Below are positions 26,032-35,941 of a stretch of 64,000 nt of DNA, piece after piece. The position numbers and the translations under genes were made by a program. Below the pieces are notes generated by a model, which saw nothing but the letters and a program-made list of their open reading frames with translations, made no database searches and was not told where the DNA came from. The stretch is taken from NCBI RefSeq assembly GCF_007097485.1, contig NZ_VKDE01000009.1:56524-120523 (forward strand). Direction: 5' to 3'. This DNA is from Carboxylicivirga sp. M1479. Lineage in GTDB: Bacteria > Bacteroidota > Bacteroidia > Bacteroidales > Marinilabiliaceae. Numbering within the stretch: the first letter of the stretch is position 1; the number at the start of each line of letters is the position of its first letter.

Positions 26032-29000
26032 CTAGCCTCTGTAAATAACATCGGCACCAATAGTTCCTTCAAGATCTTTTAAATAAGCTTCAGAAGATGC
26101 ATAAGCAAGCTGCTTTTGTGCTTTTTCTAAACGCTCTTGTATGTCAAGATCAATTTTGATTTCAGCATTTTCCTCTTTAGAAGCAAAGTTTTCTAAATAA
26201 GCAATCTGCTCAGTACGGAACTTAACTTCTTTTTCTTGTTTCAAAGCTAAGCGCTCTTTGTACCAATCGCTGTTGATGACATAATCACGGTCGAAATACT
26301 TACGTAATTCAGGATCGCTAATCTCTTTACCTTCAAACTGACCATAAGCCATAATGTGAAGTAAGATTTTCAATGGAGGAATAGCGCCTTCAACACTTCC
26401 TTCTTCGAAATAGCGTGAGGCAACTTTTTGCTGCGCTTCAACAATGTTGTTGATACCATCAATAAAGTCTTCCATTCCCTGAGTTTCAGGTTTCAACATT
26501 TGCTCGTTAAATACCGATAATGGCTCGTCAAACAAACGGTTCATACAGCGGAAAGCAAAGTTTTCAGTAATACGGTAACCTAAACGGCTAGCTAATACTT
26601 TCTGACCTTCGTGCTCAAAGTCTTCTAATTTCTCAAGAGATCCATTCTCAATCAATAATTTCGGATCACGATCTTCAGGTACTAAACGTGCCCAAATCTC
26701 TGGGATCAGAATTGAAATATCATGATCGAAACGGTTCTGACCAACATAACCTGCAGCAGAACTGAAACCTTGGTATTCAGTAATGATGTATGATAATAAG
26801 GCATTGTTCAAGTCAGTTGTAGGAACCAACATGTTGAAAGGACCTTTTGTTAATGCACCCTCTGTACCAGCACCTGTTGTTGATGGAGATTTACCTGTTA
26901 AACTACAGATGAAGTCCATGAATAACTCAGGAAGCTCTTGGTAATGGATTGGGTTATAAACAGCCAATGGACGAATGCCATTTTCTTTATCAGCAGGGTT
27001 GTTACGACGACCTGGTAAAACCGCATTAACAACGTCAATAACTGGCTCTTCAGATTTAATCTTACGGAATAAACGAACACCTACTTCTCCTAGGTAATTG
27101 TCAATAATATCATCTTTAAAGATATTACGCTCTAAGTAACGAGGGTTGTTTGTAGGTACGCCATCAACAATACGTGTGTGTGATGGAACCACAAAGTAAC
27201 CGTCTTTGTCACTCTCAACTACTTTGGTAATTAAGTCTTTAACAGGCTGTGTATACTTGTCAAAATTAATTGCATCCTCGTAAAGCTCAATAGCATCTTT
27301 CTTGCTTAAAGGCTCGTAGTTTGTTAAGAATGTGTTATCGCTTACGATATCCTGCTCAGCACCTTTGTCGTATCCGCGAATAATCGCTTCATCAGGACGC
27401 TGGAATAAGTGGTTTTCGCAGTTGGTAACAACCTTGTAACTCTTATTTTTATATTCAGCATTTAGGTTGCTCAACTGGCTTGCTGGCAATACTATGGTAG
27501 CTGAAATATCATCTTCCATTTGAATCTTCTGGCTAGGAACAAAGTCAGAACGTAACTTGTGTAATAACCAGTTACCATCTTCGTTAAATCCAATGCGAAC
27601 GTAACTAGCAGTCACTTTGTTGTTACGGTACTGAAGCGTAGTTCCCTCACGGCCGTTGATGAATTCAACCGACATGTAATCTTTCCAGTTACCTTTTTCA
27701 CTTTCGTTACGATACAGGCGCTTAACAAAAAGTACCAATGAACGAATGTGTGATGGAATACCGTTTAAGAATGCATTGTACTCGTCGCTATATAGTTCTG
27801 ATGGAGTTAATAACTTAACCGCTGAGCCTAAAGCACGCTGTGGGCTAAGGAATGGACGTGATGGTTCTGCATCAGGACGAATGGTTTTCCAACGATTAGA
27901 GAAATCGTAGTTGATAATTTCATCCGCGGCATTAAAGTCATCTTCCAGATTAACAATGTTAAAAGTACCATACTGAATGGCATTTTGCATTGATTTAGAA
28001 ATCTCAGACTTACCACCACCAGAAACCGTACATGGCTTATGACAAAATACACCTTCAGGCTGTGTGTTAACAATACGCCACATTGGTTGTGTTGGGTGTT
28101 TTGCTAACTGGAATTTATGACCTGATGGGTGAATGTAAATTGTATCAGGAGATAGCTTTAATGATTGCTCTTTACCATTGGCAGTCCAAACAACTTTGCT
28201 TTTATCAATGTCGATATCGGCATGCTCCTGGATGTATGTAATATTGGTAAATTTCTTGTCGATAGCATAGCCTTCTGGGTAAACAGTTACACGATCGCCC
28301 AATAAAGCCATGGCTTCTTCAAATGAGTATGACTTTTTTAATTTAGCTGAGAAGATTTCGCCAAATACATTGTCGCTCATGATACCACGTGGGTAAGCAA
28401 TTGCTCCACCTGCATGCTCTTCTTCAACCAAACCAATCATGTTAGCCGAGTAGCTAATCTGTGTTTTGATTTCTTTTTTCGAGTAACCGTAGTAGTTGTC
28501 TCCAATTAAAGTAACAACAACACCATTATCATTACGACAAGTGATTTTAAATGCACCACCGTCGTTATATAATTCGTTCTCATCTTTCCAGCACATGCCA
28601 TCGTTACGCTGACGTTCTGTTGCGTCGTCGTAATGCGGAAGACCAATGTCTTTTTTCTTAAGCTTAGTCATCTGTGGTGCAAGGATGATACATCCAGTTG
28701 TACCTGTCCAGTGCTCAATGTCTAATGCTGAGTCGTTTTCAGCAAGGTTATGGTCGCCTGCATTACCAAAAATGTTCTCAACAAAATCAAGATTACTTAC
28801 CAAAGTACCAGGAGCGAAGAAACGCACCTCCATGCTTTTTTGAGCAATTACGCCAGGAACTTCCGGGCAAACTATTGGGCGAAGTAATAATGAAACCATG
28901 GTTTTAGCCTTTTCTTCCTGTGTAGAAGTAAAAGGTAAAATATTCATATCGTCAGCCGGATTAACTGCTGCTCGTAACATGTGAGCGAAAGCAATCTTTG

Positions 29001-29508
29001 GAACTTCTTTTTTATCTAAAGGTACTGGTAGGCCACCCTCAACAATGTGGAAAGTACCTTTGGTTGTGCGCTTGTCTTTGTCAGGGTTATTTAAAATACC
29101 TTGTTTAAGACGGTATGAACTAACTAAGTCACTTTTAAACTCGTTAGCATCAGGTGGTAAACTTACCTCACGTGCCAAGCCTTTTTGGTTTAGTACGAAT
29201 GTTTTATTTGGTAAGCGATATTCTGCTTCATCCAAATCAACATCTGTTAAGTAAGAGTTTAAAAAGTTTTGAATACGCGTATCAGCTGGCGATAAATGAT
29301 CAGATAATAAACGTGATTTCTCTTTAAAACTATTTATTAATCCTTCGGTTAAAGAAAGGAATTTCGAGTTAGAGTATTTGGTGTTGGCGTCACAGGCATC
29401 ATAGTACAGCGGCTGACCTATTGAGGCCAGTTGCAAATTGATGTACTGAATCATATCCTTGCGGTCCTTCTTACTAGGTTTCTGCTTTTTTAGCATATCA
29501 TCTTTCAT
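26032..29508 (-). CDS. Diphosphate-dependent phosphoenolpyruvate carboxykinase (PPi-PEPCK type)
   Basis: 1158 residues from the ATG at 29508; a TTG at 29544 would add 12 residues. By memory the length and the sequence character match the large PPi-type PEPCK of Entamoeba and Propionibacterium (EC 4.1.1.38), which interconverts oxaloacetate plus PPi and PEP plus CO2 plus Pi, rather than the ~600-residue GTP or ~530-residue ATP enzymes. A P-loop-like VSGGGKSEISK (Lys500) and an upstream EVRFFAPGT could be the phosphate- and substrate-binding loops. Cytoplasmic, no signal peptide. Strong own terminator; no operon partner. Would serve anaplerosis, succinate-type fermentation or gluconeogenesis with PPi as phosphate carrier. 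Assignment is from memory, hence moderate certainty. Confidence 0.7.
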   Translation of the reverse strand: MKDDMLKKQKPSKKDRKDMIQYINLQLASIGQPLYYDACDANTKYSNSKFLSLTEGLINSFKEKSRLLSDHLSPADTRIQNFLNSYLTDVDLDEAEYRLPNKTFVLNQKGLAREVSLPPDANEFKSDLVSSYRLKQGILNNPDKDKRTTKGTFHIVEGGLPVPLDKKEVPKIAFAHMLRAAVNPADDMNILPFTSTQEEKAKTMVSLLLRPIVCPEVPGVIAQKSMEVRFFAPGTLVSNLDFVENIFGNAGDHNLAENDSALDIEHWTGTTGCIILAPQMTKLKKKDIGLPHYDDATERQRNDGMCWKDENELYNDGGAFKITCRNDNGVVVTLIGDNYYGYSKKEIKTQISYSANMIGLVEEEHAGGAIAYPRGIMSDNVFGEIFSAKLKKSYSFEEAMALLGDRVTVYPEGYAIDKKFTNITYIQEHADIDIDKSKVVWTANGKEQSLKLSPDTIYIHPSGHKFQLAKHPTQPMWRIVNTQPEGVFCHKPCTVSGGGKSEISKSMQNAIQYGTFNIVNLEDDFNAADEIINYDFSNRWKTIRPDAEPSRPFLSPQRALGSAVKLLTPSELYSDEYNAFLNGIPSHIRSLVLFVKRLYRNESEKGNWKDYMSVEFINGREGTTLQYRNNKVTASYVRIGFNEDGNWLLHKLRSDFVPSQKIQMEDDISATIVLPASQLSNLNAEYKNKSYKVVTNCENHLFQRPDEAIIRGYDKGAEQDIVSDNTFLTNYEPLSKKDAIELYEDAINFDKYTQPVKDLITKVVESDKDGYFVVPSHTRIVDGVPTNNPRYLERNIFKDDIIDNYLGEVGVRLFRKIKSEEPVIDVVNAVLPGRRNNPADKENGIRPLAVYNPIHYQELPELFMDFICSLTGKSPSTTGAGTEGALTKGPFNMLVPTTDLNNALLSYIITEYQGFSSAAGYVGQNRFDHDISILIPEIWARLVPEDRDPKLLIENGSLEKLEDFEHEGQKVLASRLGYRITENFAFRCMNRLFDEPLSVFNEQMLKPETQGMEDFIDGINNIVEAQQKVASRYFEEGSVEGAIPPLKILLHIMAYGQFEGKEISDPELRKYFDRDYVINSDWYKERLALKQEKEVKFRTEQIAYLENFASKEENAEIKIDLDIQERLEKAQKQLAYASSEAYLKDLEGTIGADVIYRG

Positions 29509-29919
29509 TTTGGTACGCGTTTTTAAGTTATGAATGAGCGACAAATTTAAATAAATACATTGCCATTTAATAACATTTTGATAGTTTTTGAATGTTAATT
29601 ATTCTAAATTATTTCAATAAATAACAAATACATAACATAAAAAATTCGGCAATTTGGTGCTTCTTTAGAGTTGGAGAGGTGTTGTATTGCTGCTAGTGAG
29701 GAGTTGAGTAGCTTCACTTAATGTGTTTATAAGCAGAGATATAGTGGGGTTTTGTGTGTTGCGTGATTGCGATGTGGAATTGATGAATTGAAGTTTTTAT
29801 TGTGTAAGTTTGTTCAAATTGAAGTTTCGAATTGAAATATTTAAGGCTTCAAATATAGTAAATTGAATATTTTACTTGAGGTATATGAAGAAATGAAAAT
29901 CAATTAGTAGCTAATGTAT
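29509..29919. other. Gene-free spacer upstream of PEPCK
   Basis: About 410 bp, AT-rich, no reading frame, tandem repeat or convincing hairpin. It should contain the PEPCK promoter on the minus strand, but no clean TAnnTTTG box with a -33 partner stands out. Confidence 0.5.
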
Positions 29920-29945
29920 GCGGAGGCTCGCAATAGAGCCTCCGC
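29920..29945 (-). terminator. Strong hairpin downstream of recQ
   Basis: GCGGAGGCTC (29920-29929) pairs perfectly with GAGCCTCCGC (29936-29945) across a 6-nt loop. It starts a few bases after the recQ stop on the minus strand; no long U-tract follows, so termination may be partly factor-dependent. Confidence 0.65.
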
Positions 29946-29952
29946 AATATGT

Positions 29953-32130
29953 TTAGTTTCCTACTTCTGATATGAATTTAATACGAACAATTCTTACATC
30001 TTCTTCCGAATATTGGTCTTCTCCCAATTCTTCTAAAGCTTCCTGAATGTCATCTGTTTCGGCATCTTCTTTAAAGTAGTAAAAGATGTCATCTCTATGA
30101 TCTTCGTCCATTACCTGGTCGATGTAGTAGTCGATATTTACCCTGGTACCCGAATAGACTATGGATTCCAATTCCTTTATGAGATCAACCATTTCCATGC
30201 CTTTTGACGATGCAATGTCGTCCAAAGGCATTTGTCGGTCAATGCTTTGGATGATGAAAATTTTGTTTTTTGATTTGTTAGCAATTGATTTGACAACCAA
30301 ATCCATTGGTCGGTCAATTTCATTTTCATCTACATGTTGCTTAATCAGTTTGACAAACTCTTTTCCAAAGCGCGAAGCTTTTCCTGTTCCTACACCTGGT
30401 ATGTTTTGAAGTTCTTCGATTGAAATTGGGTAATAGGTGGACATGGCCTCCAACGATGGGTCCTGGAATATTACAAATGGTGGCAGACTAAGTTTCTTTG
30501 AGAGTTCTTTTCTCAAATCTTTAAGCATGGCAAATAGCTGATTGTCTACCGCAGCAGTACCACCGGTGTTCGTTTCTTCTTCAATCGTATCAAAATCATG
30601 ATCTTTAGTCATCATGATGGAATGCGGCTTTTTCAGGTATTCATGACCTAGTGGACTGATATGAAGTAAGCCGTATGATTCAATGTCTTTGTTAATTAAA
30701 CCACGAACTAATGATTGGCGTACAACAGCATTCCAATATTTGTCGTCATGCTCATCGCCCGATCCAAATTCTGCTAGCTCGTTGTGCTTATATGATTTAA
30801 TAGCTGTATTAACATTACCAGTTAATACATTAATAATATGATCTGTTTTAAATCGCTCCTTAAGGAGTAAAATCAACTTAATAAGTTGAACAACCTTATC
30901 TTTAGCTTCGAATTCTTCTTTCGGGTTAACGCAGTTGTCGCAAGTCTCACAGTCCTTAACGGTGTACTTCTCCCCAAAATAATGTAATAAAGTTTTTCGG
31001 CGACAAACAGATGATTCGGCATAAGCAACGGTTTCGAGTAAGAGTTGTTTGCCTATTTCTTGTTCAGCAAGGGGTTTACCTTGCATAAATTTTTCTAATT
31101 TCTGGATGTCCTTATAACTATAGAATGCTATGCAACGTCCTTCTCCGCCATCTCGTCCAGCTCTTCCTGTCTCCTGGTAGTAGCCTTCTAGGCTCTTGGG
31201 TATGTCATAGTGCATAACCAAACGCACATCGGGTTTATCAATACCCATACCAAAAGCAATGGTTGCAACAATAACATCTGTTTCTTCCATCAGGAATTTA
31301 TCCTGATTTTTAGCGCGAGTAGTGGCGTCCATACCAGCATGGTACGGAAGAGCCTTAAGGCCATTGACAACAAGTGTTTCGGCTAGCTCTTCAACCTTTT
31401 TTCGGCTTAGACAATATATAATAGCAGATTTGCCACTGTAACTTTTAAGGATTTTAATTAATTCCTTTGAGTGGCTTTGTTTTGGACGTACCTCGTAGTA
31501 TAAATTAGGTCTGTTAAACGATGATTTAAAAACCATTGCGTTTAGCATACCTAGGTTCTTTTGTATGTCGTGTTGAACTTTTGGAGTGGCTGTAGCCGTT
31601 AGTGCTATTACCGGAGATTCGCCTATTTCACTAATGATAGGTCTTATTCTTCGGTATTCTGGCCTGAAGTCATGACCCCATTCTGATATACAATGGGCTT
31701 CATCAACAGCGTAGAACGAAATCTTAACTTGCTTTAAAAAGTCAATATTTTCTTCTTTCGTAAGTGATTCAGGTGCTACGTACAGCAGTTTGGTTTTGCC
31801 TGCAACAACATCCTCTTTTACTTTAGTAATAGCTGTTTTCGTGAGTGAAGAATTGAGAAAGTGTGCTATTCCATCATCTTCGCTAAAGTTGCGCATTGCA
31901 TCAACTTGATTCTTCATCAACGCAATAAGTGGTGAAATAACAATGGCTGTGCCTTCGAGCATTAGTGCCGGTAATTGGTAGCACAGCGATTTGCCACCAC
32001 CAGTTGGCATTAATACAAATGTATCATTCCCCTTTAAAACGTTGTTGATGACTTCCTCTTGATTCCCCTTAAAAGTATCAAACCCAAAATGCTTTTTTAA
32101 TGAAGCATTCAGATCAACTTGCTTTGCCAT
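29953..32130 (-). CDS. recQ: ATP-dependent DNA helicase RecQ
   Basis: 725 residues. A 3'-5' helicase in recombinational repair and fork processing. Motifs in order: 0 (HFGFDTFKGNQ), I/Walker A (LMPTGGGKSLCYQLP), II as DEAH (YAVDEAHCISEWGHDFRPEY), III (ALTATATP), V (VATIAFGMGIDKPDVR) and VI (QETGRAGRDG). The zinc site C-x(n)-CETCDNC and a winged-helix RQC follow. An HRDC domain (LFAMLKDLRKELSKKLSLPPFVIF to LIKQHV) precedes a long acidic C-terminal extension (~120 residues, EEDVRIVRIKF end) that E. coli RecQ lacks. Single gene, own terminator-like hairpin. Confidence 0.96.
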   Translation of the reverse strand: MAKQVDLNASLKKHFGFDTFKGNQEEVINNVLKGNDTFVLMPTGGGKSLCYQLPALMLEGTAIVISPLIALMKNQVDAMRNFSEDDGIAHFLNSSLTKTAITKVKEDVVAGKTKLLYVAPESLTKEENIDFLKQVKISFYAVDEAHCISEWGHDFRPEYRRIRPIISEIGESPVIALTATATPKVQHDIQKNLGMLNAMVFKSSFNRPNLYYEVRPKQSHSKELIKILKSYSGKSAIIYCLSRKKVEELAETLVVNGLKALPYHAGMDATTRAKNQDKFLMEETDVIVATIAFGMGIDKPDVRLVMHYDIPKSLEGYYQETGRAGRDGGEGRCIAFYSYKDIQKLEKFMQGKPLAEQEIGKQLLLETVAYAESSVCRRKTLLHYFGEKYTVKDCETCDNCVNPKEEFEAKDKVVQLIKLILLLKERFKTDHIINVLTGNVNTAIKSYKHNELAEFGSGDEHDDKYWNAVVRQSLVRGLINKDIESYGLLHISPLGHEYLKKPHSIMMTKDHDFDTIEEETNTGGTAAVDNQLFAMLKDLRKELSKKLSLPPFVIFQDPSLEAMSTYYPISIEELQNIPGVGTGKASRFGKEFVKLIKQHVDENEIDRPMDLVVKSIANKSKNKIFIIQSIDRQMPLDDIASSKGMEMVDLIKELESIVYSGTRVNIDYYIDQVMDEDHRDDIFYYFKEDAETDDIQEALEELGEDQYSEEDVRIVRIKFISEVGN

Positions 32131-32199
32131 AACAAAATCCCTATTAGATACTACCTCAAAATTTTAGTAGTACTGTTATCCTCGATTAATAGATTGCAA

Positions 32200-32207
32200 C
32201 AAAAATA
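32200..32207 (-). promoter_or_regulatory. Candidate -7 box for recQ
   Basis: TATTTTTG on the minus strand (TAnnTTTG), ~70 nt upstream of the recQ start; no clear -33 box. Confidence 0.4.
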
Positions 32208-32427
32208 TAAGAACTGTATAATAATTCTAGTTGGTGATAAAATGCTCCCTTTTCCCTACAAATTATCCGCTAATTTTTTACAATCTCGAATGAAGTTAGA
32301 TAATATCTTTGGTATAACCAAAAGTTTGTGTTTAGGCTTTGGTGTATTATCTTCGCATGACGCTTATTGTCTTAATAGTGTAAGTTGTGTTTAATAAATT
32401 TTAACTTTTTGTTAATGCGCATTGCTC

Positions 32428-32435
32428 TACTTTTG
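32428..32435 (+). promoter_or_regulatory. Candidate promoter of tatC-lptB
   Basis: TACTTTTG fits TAnnTTTG and is preceded by TTTTTG with a 16-nt spacer, slightly short of the usual 17-21. It lies ~95 nt before tatC. The 400-bp gap between recQ and tatC (32131-32530) holds this and the recQ box; a small open frame there starts without support and is not reported as a gene. Confidence 0.5.
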
Positions 32436-32530
32436 TTTGCTAGTGCGAATTGCTTTAAATAATGAATGCAATAGGAAAGTAAGGTTTATTAAATTTGTTT
32501 CATTCTTTGATTAATTGAAGTGTACATTAT

Positions 32531-33352
32531 ATGTCGAAAGAACCCGTTAAAGAAATGTCGTTTCTTGATCACCTGGAAGTACTAAGGTGGCATTTAGTAA
32601 GAGCCTTTGGGAGTGTTTTTATTTTCGCAATATTGGCTTTCATTTTTAAGGGGTTTGTGTTTGATACGGTTATTCTGGCACCCTCAAATCCTGATTTTTT
32701 TACCAATCGCCTCTTGTGCGAATTGGCCAATATCTTGAATATGCCTTTGTTGTGTATTAATCAGGCTCAATTAAGCTTTCAGAATATCAATATGTCAGGT
32801 CAGTTTACCACGCACATTTGGGTTTCTTTTGTAGTGGGCATTGTTGTTGGCTTTCCTTATATATTTTGGGAGTTTTGGCGTTTTGTTCGACCAGCTTTGT
32901 ATCAAAATGAAATCAATAATTCGAGGGGAGCCATATTTTTCGCATCAACATTGTTTACCATTGGAATTTTGTTTGCCTACTATATTATATGTCCACTTTC
33001 GGTTCATTTTTTAGGGACTTACCAGGTGAGCGAAAGTGTTGAGAATATAGTAAACCTAGGTTCGTATATTAGTACCATTACCTCAATAGTATTGGCCGGT
33101 GGTATCATTTTCGAGCTGCCTATTTTTATTTATTTTCTAGCGAAAGTAGGTTTGGTAACATCTGATTTTCTGATAAAATACCGCAAACACTCCATTGTAA
33201 TTGCTTTGCTGTTAGCGGCCATTATAACGCCTCCAGATGTAATTAGTCAAATATTGGTGTGTTTTCCATTGATTATATTATATGAGTCTGGTATTGTTAT
33301 AGCAAAACGACTGGAGAAAAAGAGGCAAACGAATTTACCTGATAAAAACTAA
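32531..33352 (+). CDS. tatC: Sec-independent protein translocase subunit TatC
   Basis: 273 residues with six predicted membrane segments. TatC is the receptor for twin-arginine signal peptides in the inner membrane. N-terminal MSFLDHLEVLRWHLVRA is the classic TatC opening (the conserved E-L-R-R/W region contacts the signal peptide); FPYIFWEFWRFVRPALY and the late ITPPDVISQ motif are also family-specific. The tatA/B genes are not in the window. lptB starts 6 bp later, so the pair is an operon. At least one protein here, the GH109 enzyme, carries a Tat-type signal. Confidence 0.95.
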   Translation: MSKEPVKEMSFLDHLEVLRWHLVRAFGSVFIFAILAFIFKGFVFDTVILAPSNPDFFTNRLLCELANILNMPLLCINQAQLSFQNINMSGQFTTHIWVSFVVGIVVGFPYIFWEFWRFVRPALYQNEINNSRGAIFFASTLFTIGILFAYYIICPLSVHFLGTYQVSESVENIVNLGSYISTITSIVLAGGIIFELPIFIYFLAKVGLVTSDFLIKYRKHSIVIALLLAAIITPPDVISQILVCFPLIILYESGIVIAKRLEKKRQTNLPDKN

Positions 33353-33358
33353 AGAAGT

Positions 33359-34120
33359 ATGGAAGAGCAAGCATTGAAACTGCATACTGATACATTGATA
33401 AAGAAGTATAAAAGCCGAACCGTCGTAAAAGGTGTTTCGGTGAATGTGAAGCAGGGTGAGATTGTAGGTCTTCTCGGGCCTAATGGAGCTGGTAAAACCA
33501 CTTCTTTTTATATGATGGTAGGTCTGATTACGCCCAATAGTGGTCGTATCTTTTTAAATGATGAAGATATTACCGAGGCACCTGTATATAAGAGAGCGCA
33601 AAAAGGCATTGGTTATTTGGCTCAGGAAGCAAGTGTGTTTCGTCAGTTGAGTGTGGAAGATAATATTAGAGCCGTTCTTCAAATGACCGACTTTTCAAAG
33701 GAATATCAGAAAGATAGGTTGGAGGAGTTGCTCAGTGAATTTAGCTTACACCATATTCGTAAGAGTTTGGGTATTCAGCTTTCGGGTGGAGAACGGCGTC
33801 GAACAGAAATTGCTCGTGCCTTAGCCATCAATCCTAAATTTATTTTATTGGATGAACCGTTTGCGGGTGTAGATCCAATTGCTGTGAGGGATATTCAGGA
33901 AATTGTTGCCAAATTAAAATTTAAAAATATTGGCATCCTAATTACTGATCATAATGTGCATGAAACCTTGGCAATTTGTGATCGTGCTTACTTGCTTTTT
34001 GAGGGTAAGATATTGAAAGCCGGGACGGCAGAGGAATTGGCAGCCGATGAGGATGTGAAGCGTTTGTACTTGGGTGATGATTTTGAATTACGTCGTCGTG
34101 AATTTGAGCCAGAGAAATAA
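33359..34120 (+). CDS. lptB: LPS export ABC transporter ATPase LptB
   Basis: 253 residues. Powers extraction of LPS from the inner membrane with LptFG. Walker [11 protein letters not shown]-loop at [19 protein letters not shown] (diagnostic of LptB), signature [15 protein letters not shown], Walker [14 protein letters not shown] and the switch His in [10 protein letters not shown]. It directly follows tatC. An ending of RRREFEPEK is a few residues longer than in E. coli. Confirms a diderm envelope with LPS-type lipid. Confidence 0.95.
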   Translation: MEEQALKLHTDTLIKKYKSRTVVKGVSVNVKQGEIVGLLGPNGAGKTTSFYMMVGLITPNSGRIFLNDEDITEAPVYKRAQKGIGYLAQEASVFRQLSVEDNIRAVLQMTDFSKEYQKDRLEELLSEFSLHHIRKSLGIQLSGGERRRTEIARALAINPKFILLDEPFAGVDPIAVRDIQEIVAKLKFKNIGILITDHNVHETLAICDRAYLLFEGKILKAGTAEELAADEDVKRLYLGDDFELRRREFEPEK

Positions 34121-34143
34121 ATTTCAAAATTTATAATAAAAAA

Positions 34144-34174
34144 TTTGGAGGCAAAGAAAAAGGATTTATCTTTG
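34144..34174 (+). promoter_or_regulatory. Promoter of tRNA-Leu
   Basis: TTTG (34144-34147), a 19-nt spacer, then TATCTTTG (34167-34174): a full match to the Bacteroidota sigma-A consensus. The tRNA begins 20 nt later. Confidence 0.85.
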
Positions 34175-34193
34175 CACCGCGAAACTAAGAAAT

Positions 34194-34275
34194 GCGGATG
34201 TGGCGTAATTGGTAGCCGCGCTAGACTTAGGATCTAGTGCCTTCGGGCGTGGGGGTTCGAGTCCCTTCATCCGCA
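34194..34275 (+). tRNA. tRNA-Leu (anticodon UAG)
   Basis: Acceptor stem GCGGATG (34194-34200) pairs with CATCCGC (34268-34274), discriminator A at 34275, CCA not encoded. Anticodon arm CTAGA-CTTAGGA-TCTAG (34221-34237) puts TAG at 34228-34230. A long variable arm (TGCCTTCGGGCGT) marks a class II tRNA, and the T loop is TTCGAGT. It has its own promoter and terminator. Confidence 0.97.
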
Positions 34276-34277
34276 CT

Positions 34278-34321
34278 AAAACCGCCTCACTACGATTCAA
34301 TTCGATGTGAGGCGGTTTTTT
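34278..34321 (+). terminator. tRNA terminator
   Basis: AAAACCGCCTCAC (34278-34290) pairs with GTGAGGCGGTTTT (34307-34319), 13 bp with a 16-nt loop, ending in a T-run. Confidence 0.9.
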
Positions 34322-34417
34322 AAGTTTTAGAGAAATTGTGAATAATAAAAATAGATACCATCCTCTGTAAAATGGAAACAGAAAAAGGAGGAGCGGTTCA
34401 CTTTAAATCTTTAGGAA

Positions 34418-35776
34418 ATGAATATTTCAAAGGAAAACATTGACGCATTAAACGCGGTTATTAAACTAACTGTTGAGAAAGAGGACTACGCTGTCCGAGT
34501 GGATAATGTTCTTAAAGACTACCGTAAGCGAGTTAACATGCCGGGATTCCGTGCTGGTAAAGTGCCAATGGGTGTGGTTAAGAAGATGTACGGAAAGGCT
34601 GTTATTGCTGAAGAAGTGAACAAGCTTGTGTCTGAAAAAATTCACAACTTTATTGTTGAGGAGAAATTAGACTTATTAGGTGAGCCTCTTCCATCAGAAG
34701 CTCAAGAGCTAATCGATTTTGATACTACTGATAAATTTGATTTTGTTTTTGACGTAGCTCTTGCACCGGAGATCGAACTAAGCTTAAGCAAACGTATCAA
34801 ATTACCAGCATACAAAGTAGCTGTTTCAGAAGAGATGTTCAAACAGCAAAAAGACGCTGTTACTGGTCGCTTTGGTAAATCAGAAGTAGTTGATGCTGCT
34901 ACTGAAAAAGCGCTTGTAAAAGGTAACTTCGCTCAATTGGAGAATGGTGCTGTAAAAGAAGACGGTATTGCTCCTGAGGATGTGGTATTGTCAATGACCA
35001 TTATCAAAGACGAAGACGAGAAGAAAAAATTAATGGGTGCTAAAGCGGGCGATGTAATTGTATTCGATCCTAAAAAAGCATTCCCTAACGATACTGAGAT
35101 TTCACATATGTTGAAAATCACTAAAGAAGAAGCGGAAGCTTTAACGGGTGATTTCCAATTCACAATTACTGAGGTAACTGAGTTTGTTGAAGCTGAGTTA
35201 AACCAGGAATTGTTCGACCAGGCTTTTGGTGAGGGTGTTGTCAATTCAGAAGAGGAGTTTGAAGCACGTATCAACGAAGATATTGCTAAAAACATGGAGA
35301 TGGAAACAGAATATCGTTTCTCAATTGATGCGAAAGAAAAATTAATGGGTAAAATTAAAGTTGATTTCCCAGAAGCTTTCTTGAAGCGTTGGTTATTAGC
35401 AACTAACCGTGATAATGAAAAGTTAGATGCCAATACAATTGACGAAGAGATGCCACGTTTCTTAGAAGATCTTAAATGGCAGTTGATTCGCAATAACATC
35501 ATTAAAAACAACGAAATTAAAGTTGAAGAAGCTGATGTAATTGAATATGCTAAGAAAGCCGCTAAGATGCAATTCATGCAGTATGGCTTAAACAGTGTAC
35601 CTGATGAGCACTTAGAGAACTATGCTCAGGAAATGATTAAGCAAGAAGAGCAGCGTCGTCAAATGGCTGAGGGTGCTATGCAAGATAAAGTTATTGCCTT
35701 TATTAAAGAAGCAGTTAAAGTTGAAGAGAAAGAAGTTTCTCGTGATGAGTTTAACAAACTATTTGAAGGTAAATAA
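34418..35776 (+). CDS. tig: Trigger factor
   Basis: 452 residues. Ribosome-associated chaperone that meets nascent chains. The N-terminal ribosome-binding domain has RVNMPGFRAGKVPMGVVKKMYG (the GFRxGKxP signature); the FKBP-like PPIase domain (~150-245) is weakly conserved, as is usual in Bacteroidota; the C-terminal arms end in a charged helix. It precedes clpP and clpX, the usual tig-clpP-clpX order, but a terminator separates tig from clpP. Confidence 0.95.
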   Translation: MNISKENIDALNAVIKLTVEKEDYAVRVDNVLKDYRKRVNMPGFRAGKVPMGVVKKMYGKAVIAEEVNKLVSEKIHNFIVEEKLDLLGEPLPSEAQELIDFDTTDKFDFVFDVALAPEIELSLSKRIKLPAYKVAVSEEMFKQQKDAVTGRFGKSEVVDAATEKALVKGNFAQLENGAVKEDGIAPEDVVLSMTIIKDEDEKKKLMGAKAGDVIVFDPKKAFPNDTEISHMLKITKEEAEALTGDFQFTITEVTEFVEAELNQELFDQAFGEGVVNSEEEFEARINEDIAKNMEMETEYRFSIDAKEKLMGKIKVDFPEAFLKRWLLATNRDNEKLDANTIDEEMPRFLEDLKWQLIRNNIIKNNEIKVEEADVIEYAKKAAKMQFMQYGLNSVPDEHLENYAQEMIKQEEQRRQMAEGAMQDKVIAFIKEAVKVEEKEVSRDEFNKLFEGK

Positions 35777-35810
35777 GCAGATATAAACTGTTTATAACAA
35801 CATAAATTCT

Positions 35811-35844
35811 ACAGCCTCGAAGTTATTCGGGGCTGTTTTATTTT
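35811..35844 (+). terminator. Terminator after tig
   Basis: ACAGCC-T-CGAA pairs with TTCG-G-GGCTGT around a GTTA loop (35811-35836), then TTTATTTT. Confidence 0.82.
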
Positions 35845-35941
35845 AGTTAAGTCGTGTTAACTTTTGCTCATATCTGCCGCTATTGTAAAATAGTTCGCGG
35901 TAAATTGTTAATTTAGCGCTTCGAAACAAAAACTTTTGAAA

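Noticed and set aside
32119..32394. Plus-strand 91-residue frame upstream of tatC
   Set aside because: Begins in the recQ start region, overlaps promoter boxes of recQ, biased low-complexity composition, no homologue recognised.
34933..35577. Long minus-strand frame inside tig
   Set aside because: Shadow of the strongly supported trigger factor; Ser/Leu/Asn-rich translation typical of antisense reading.
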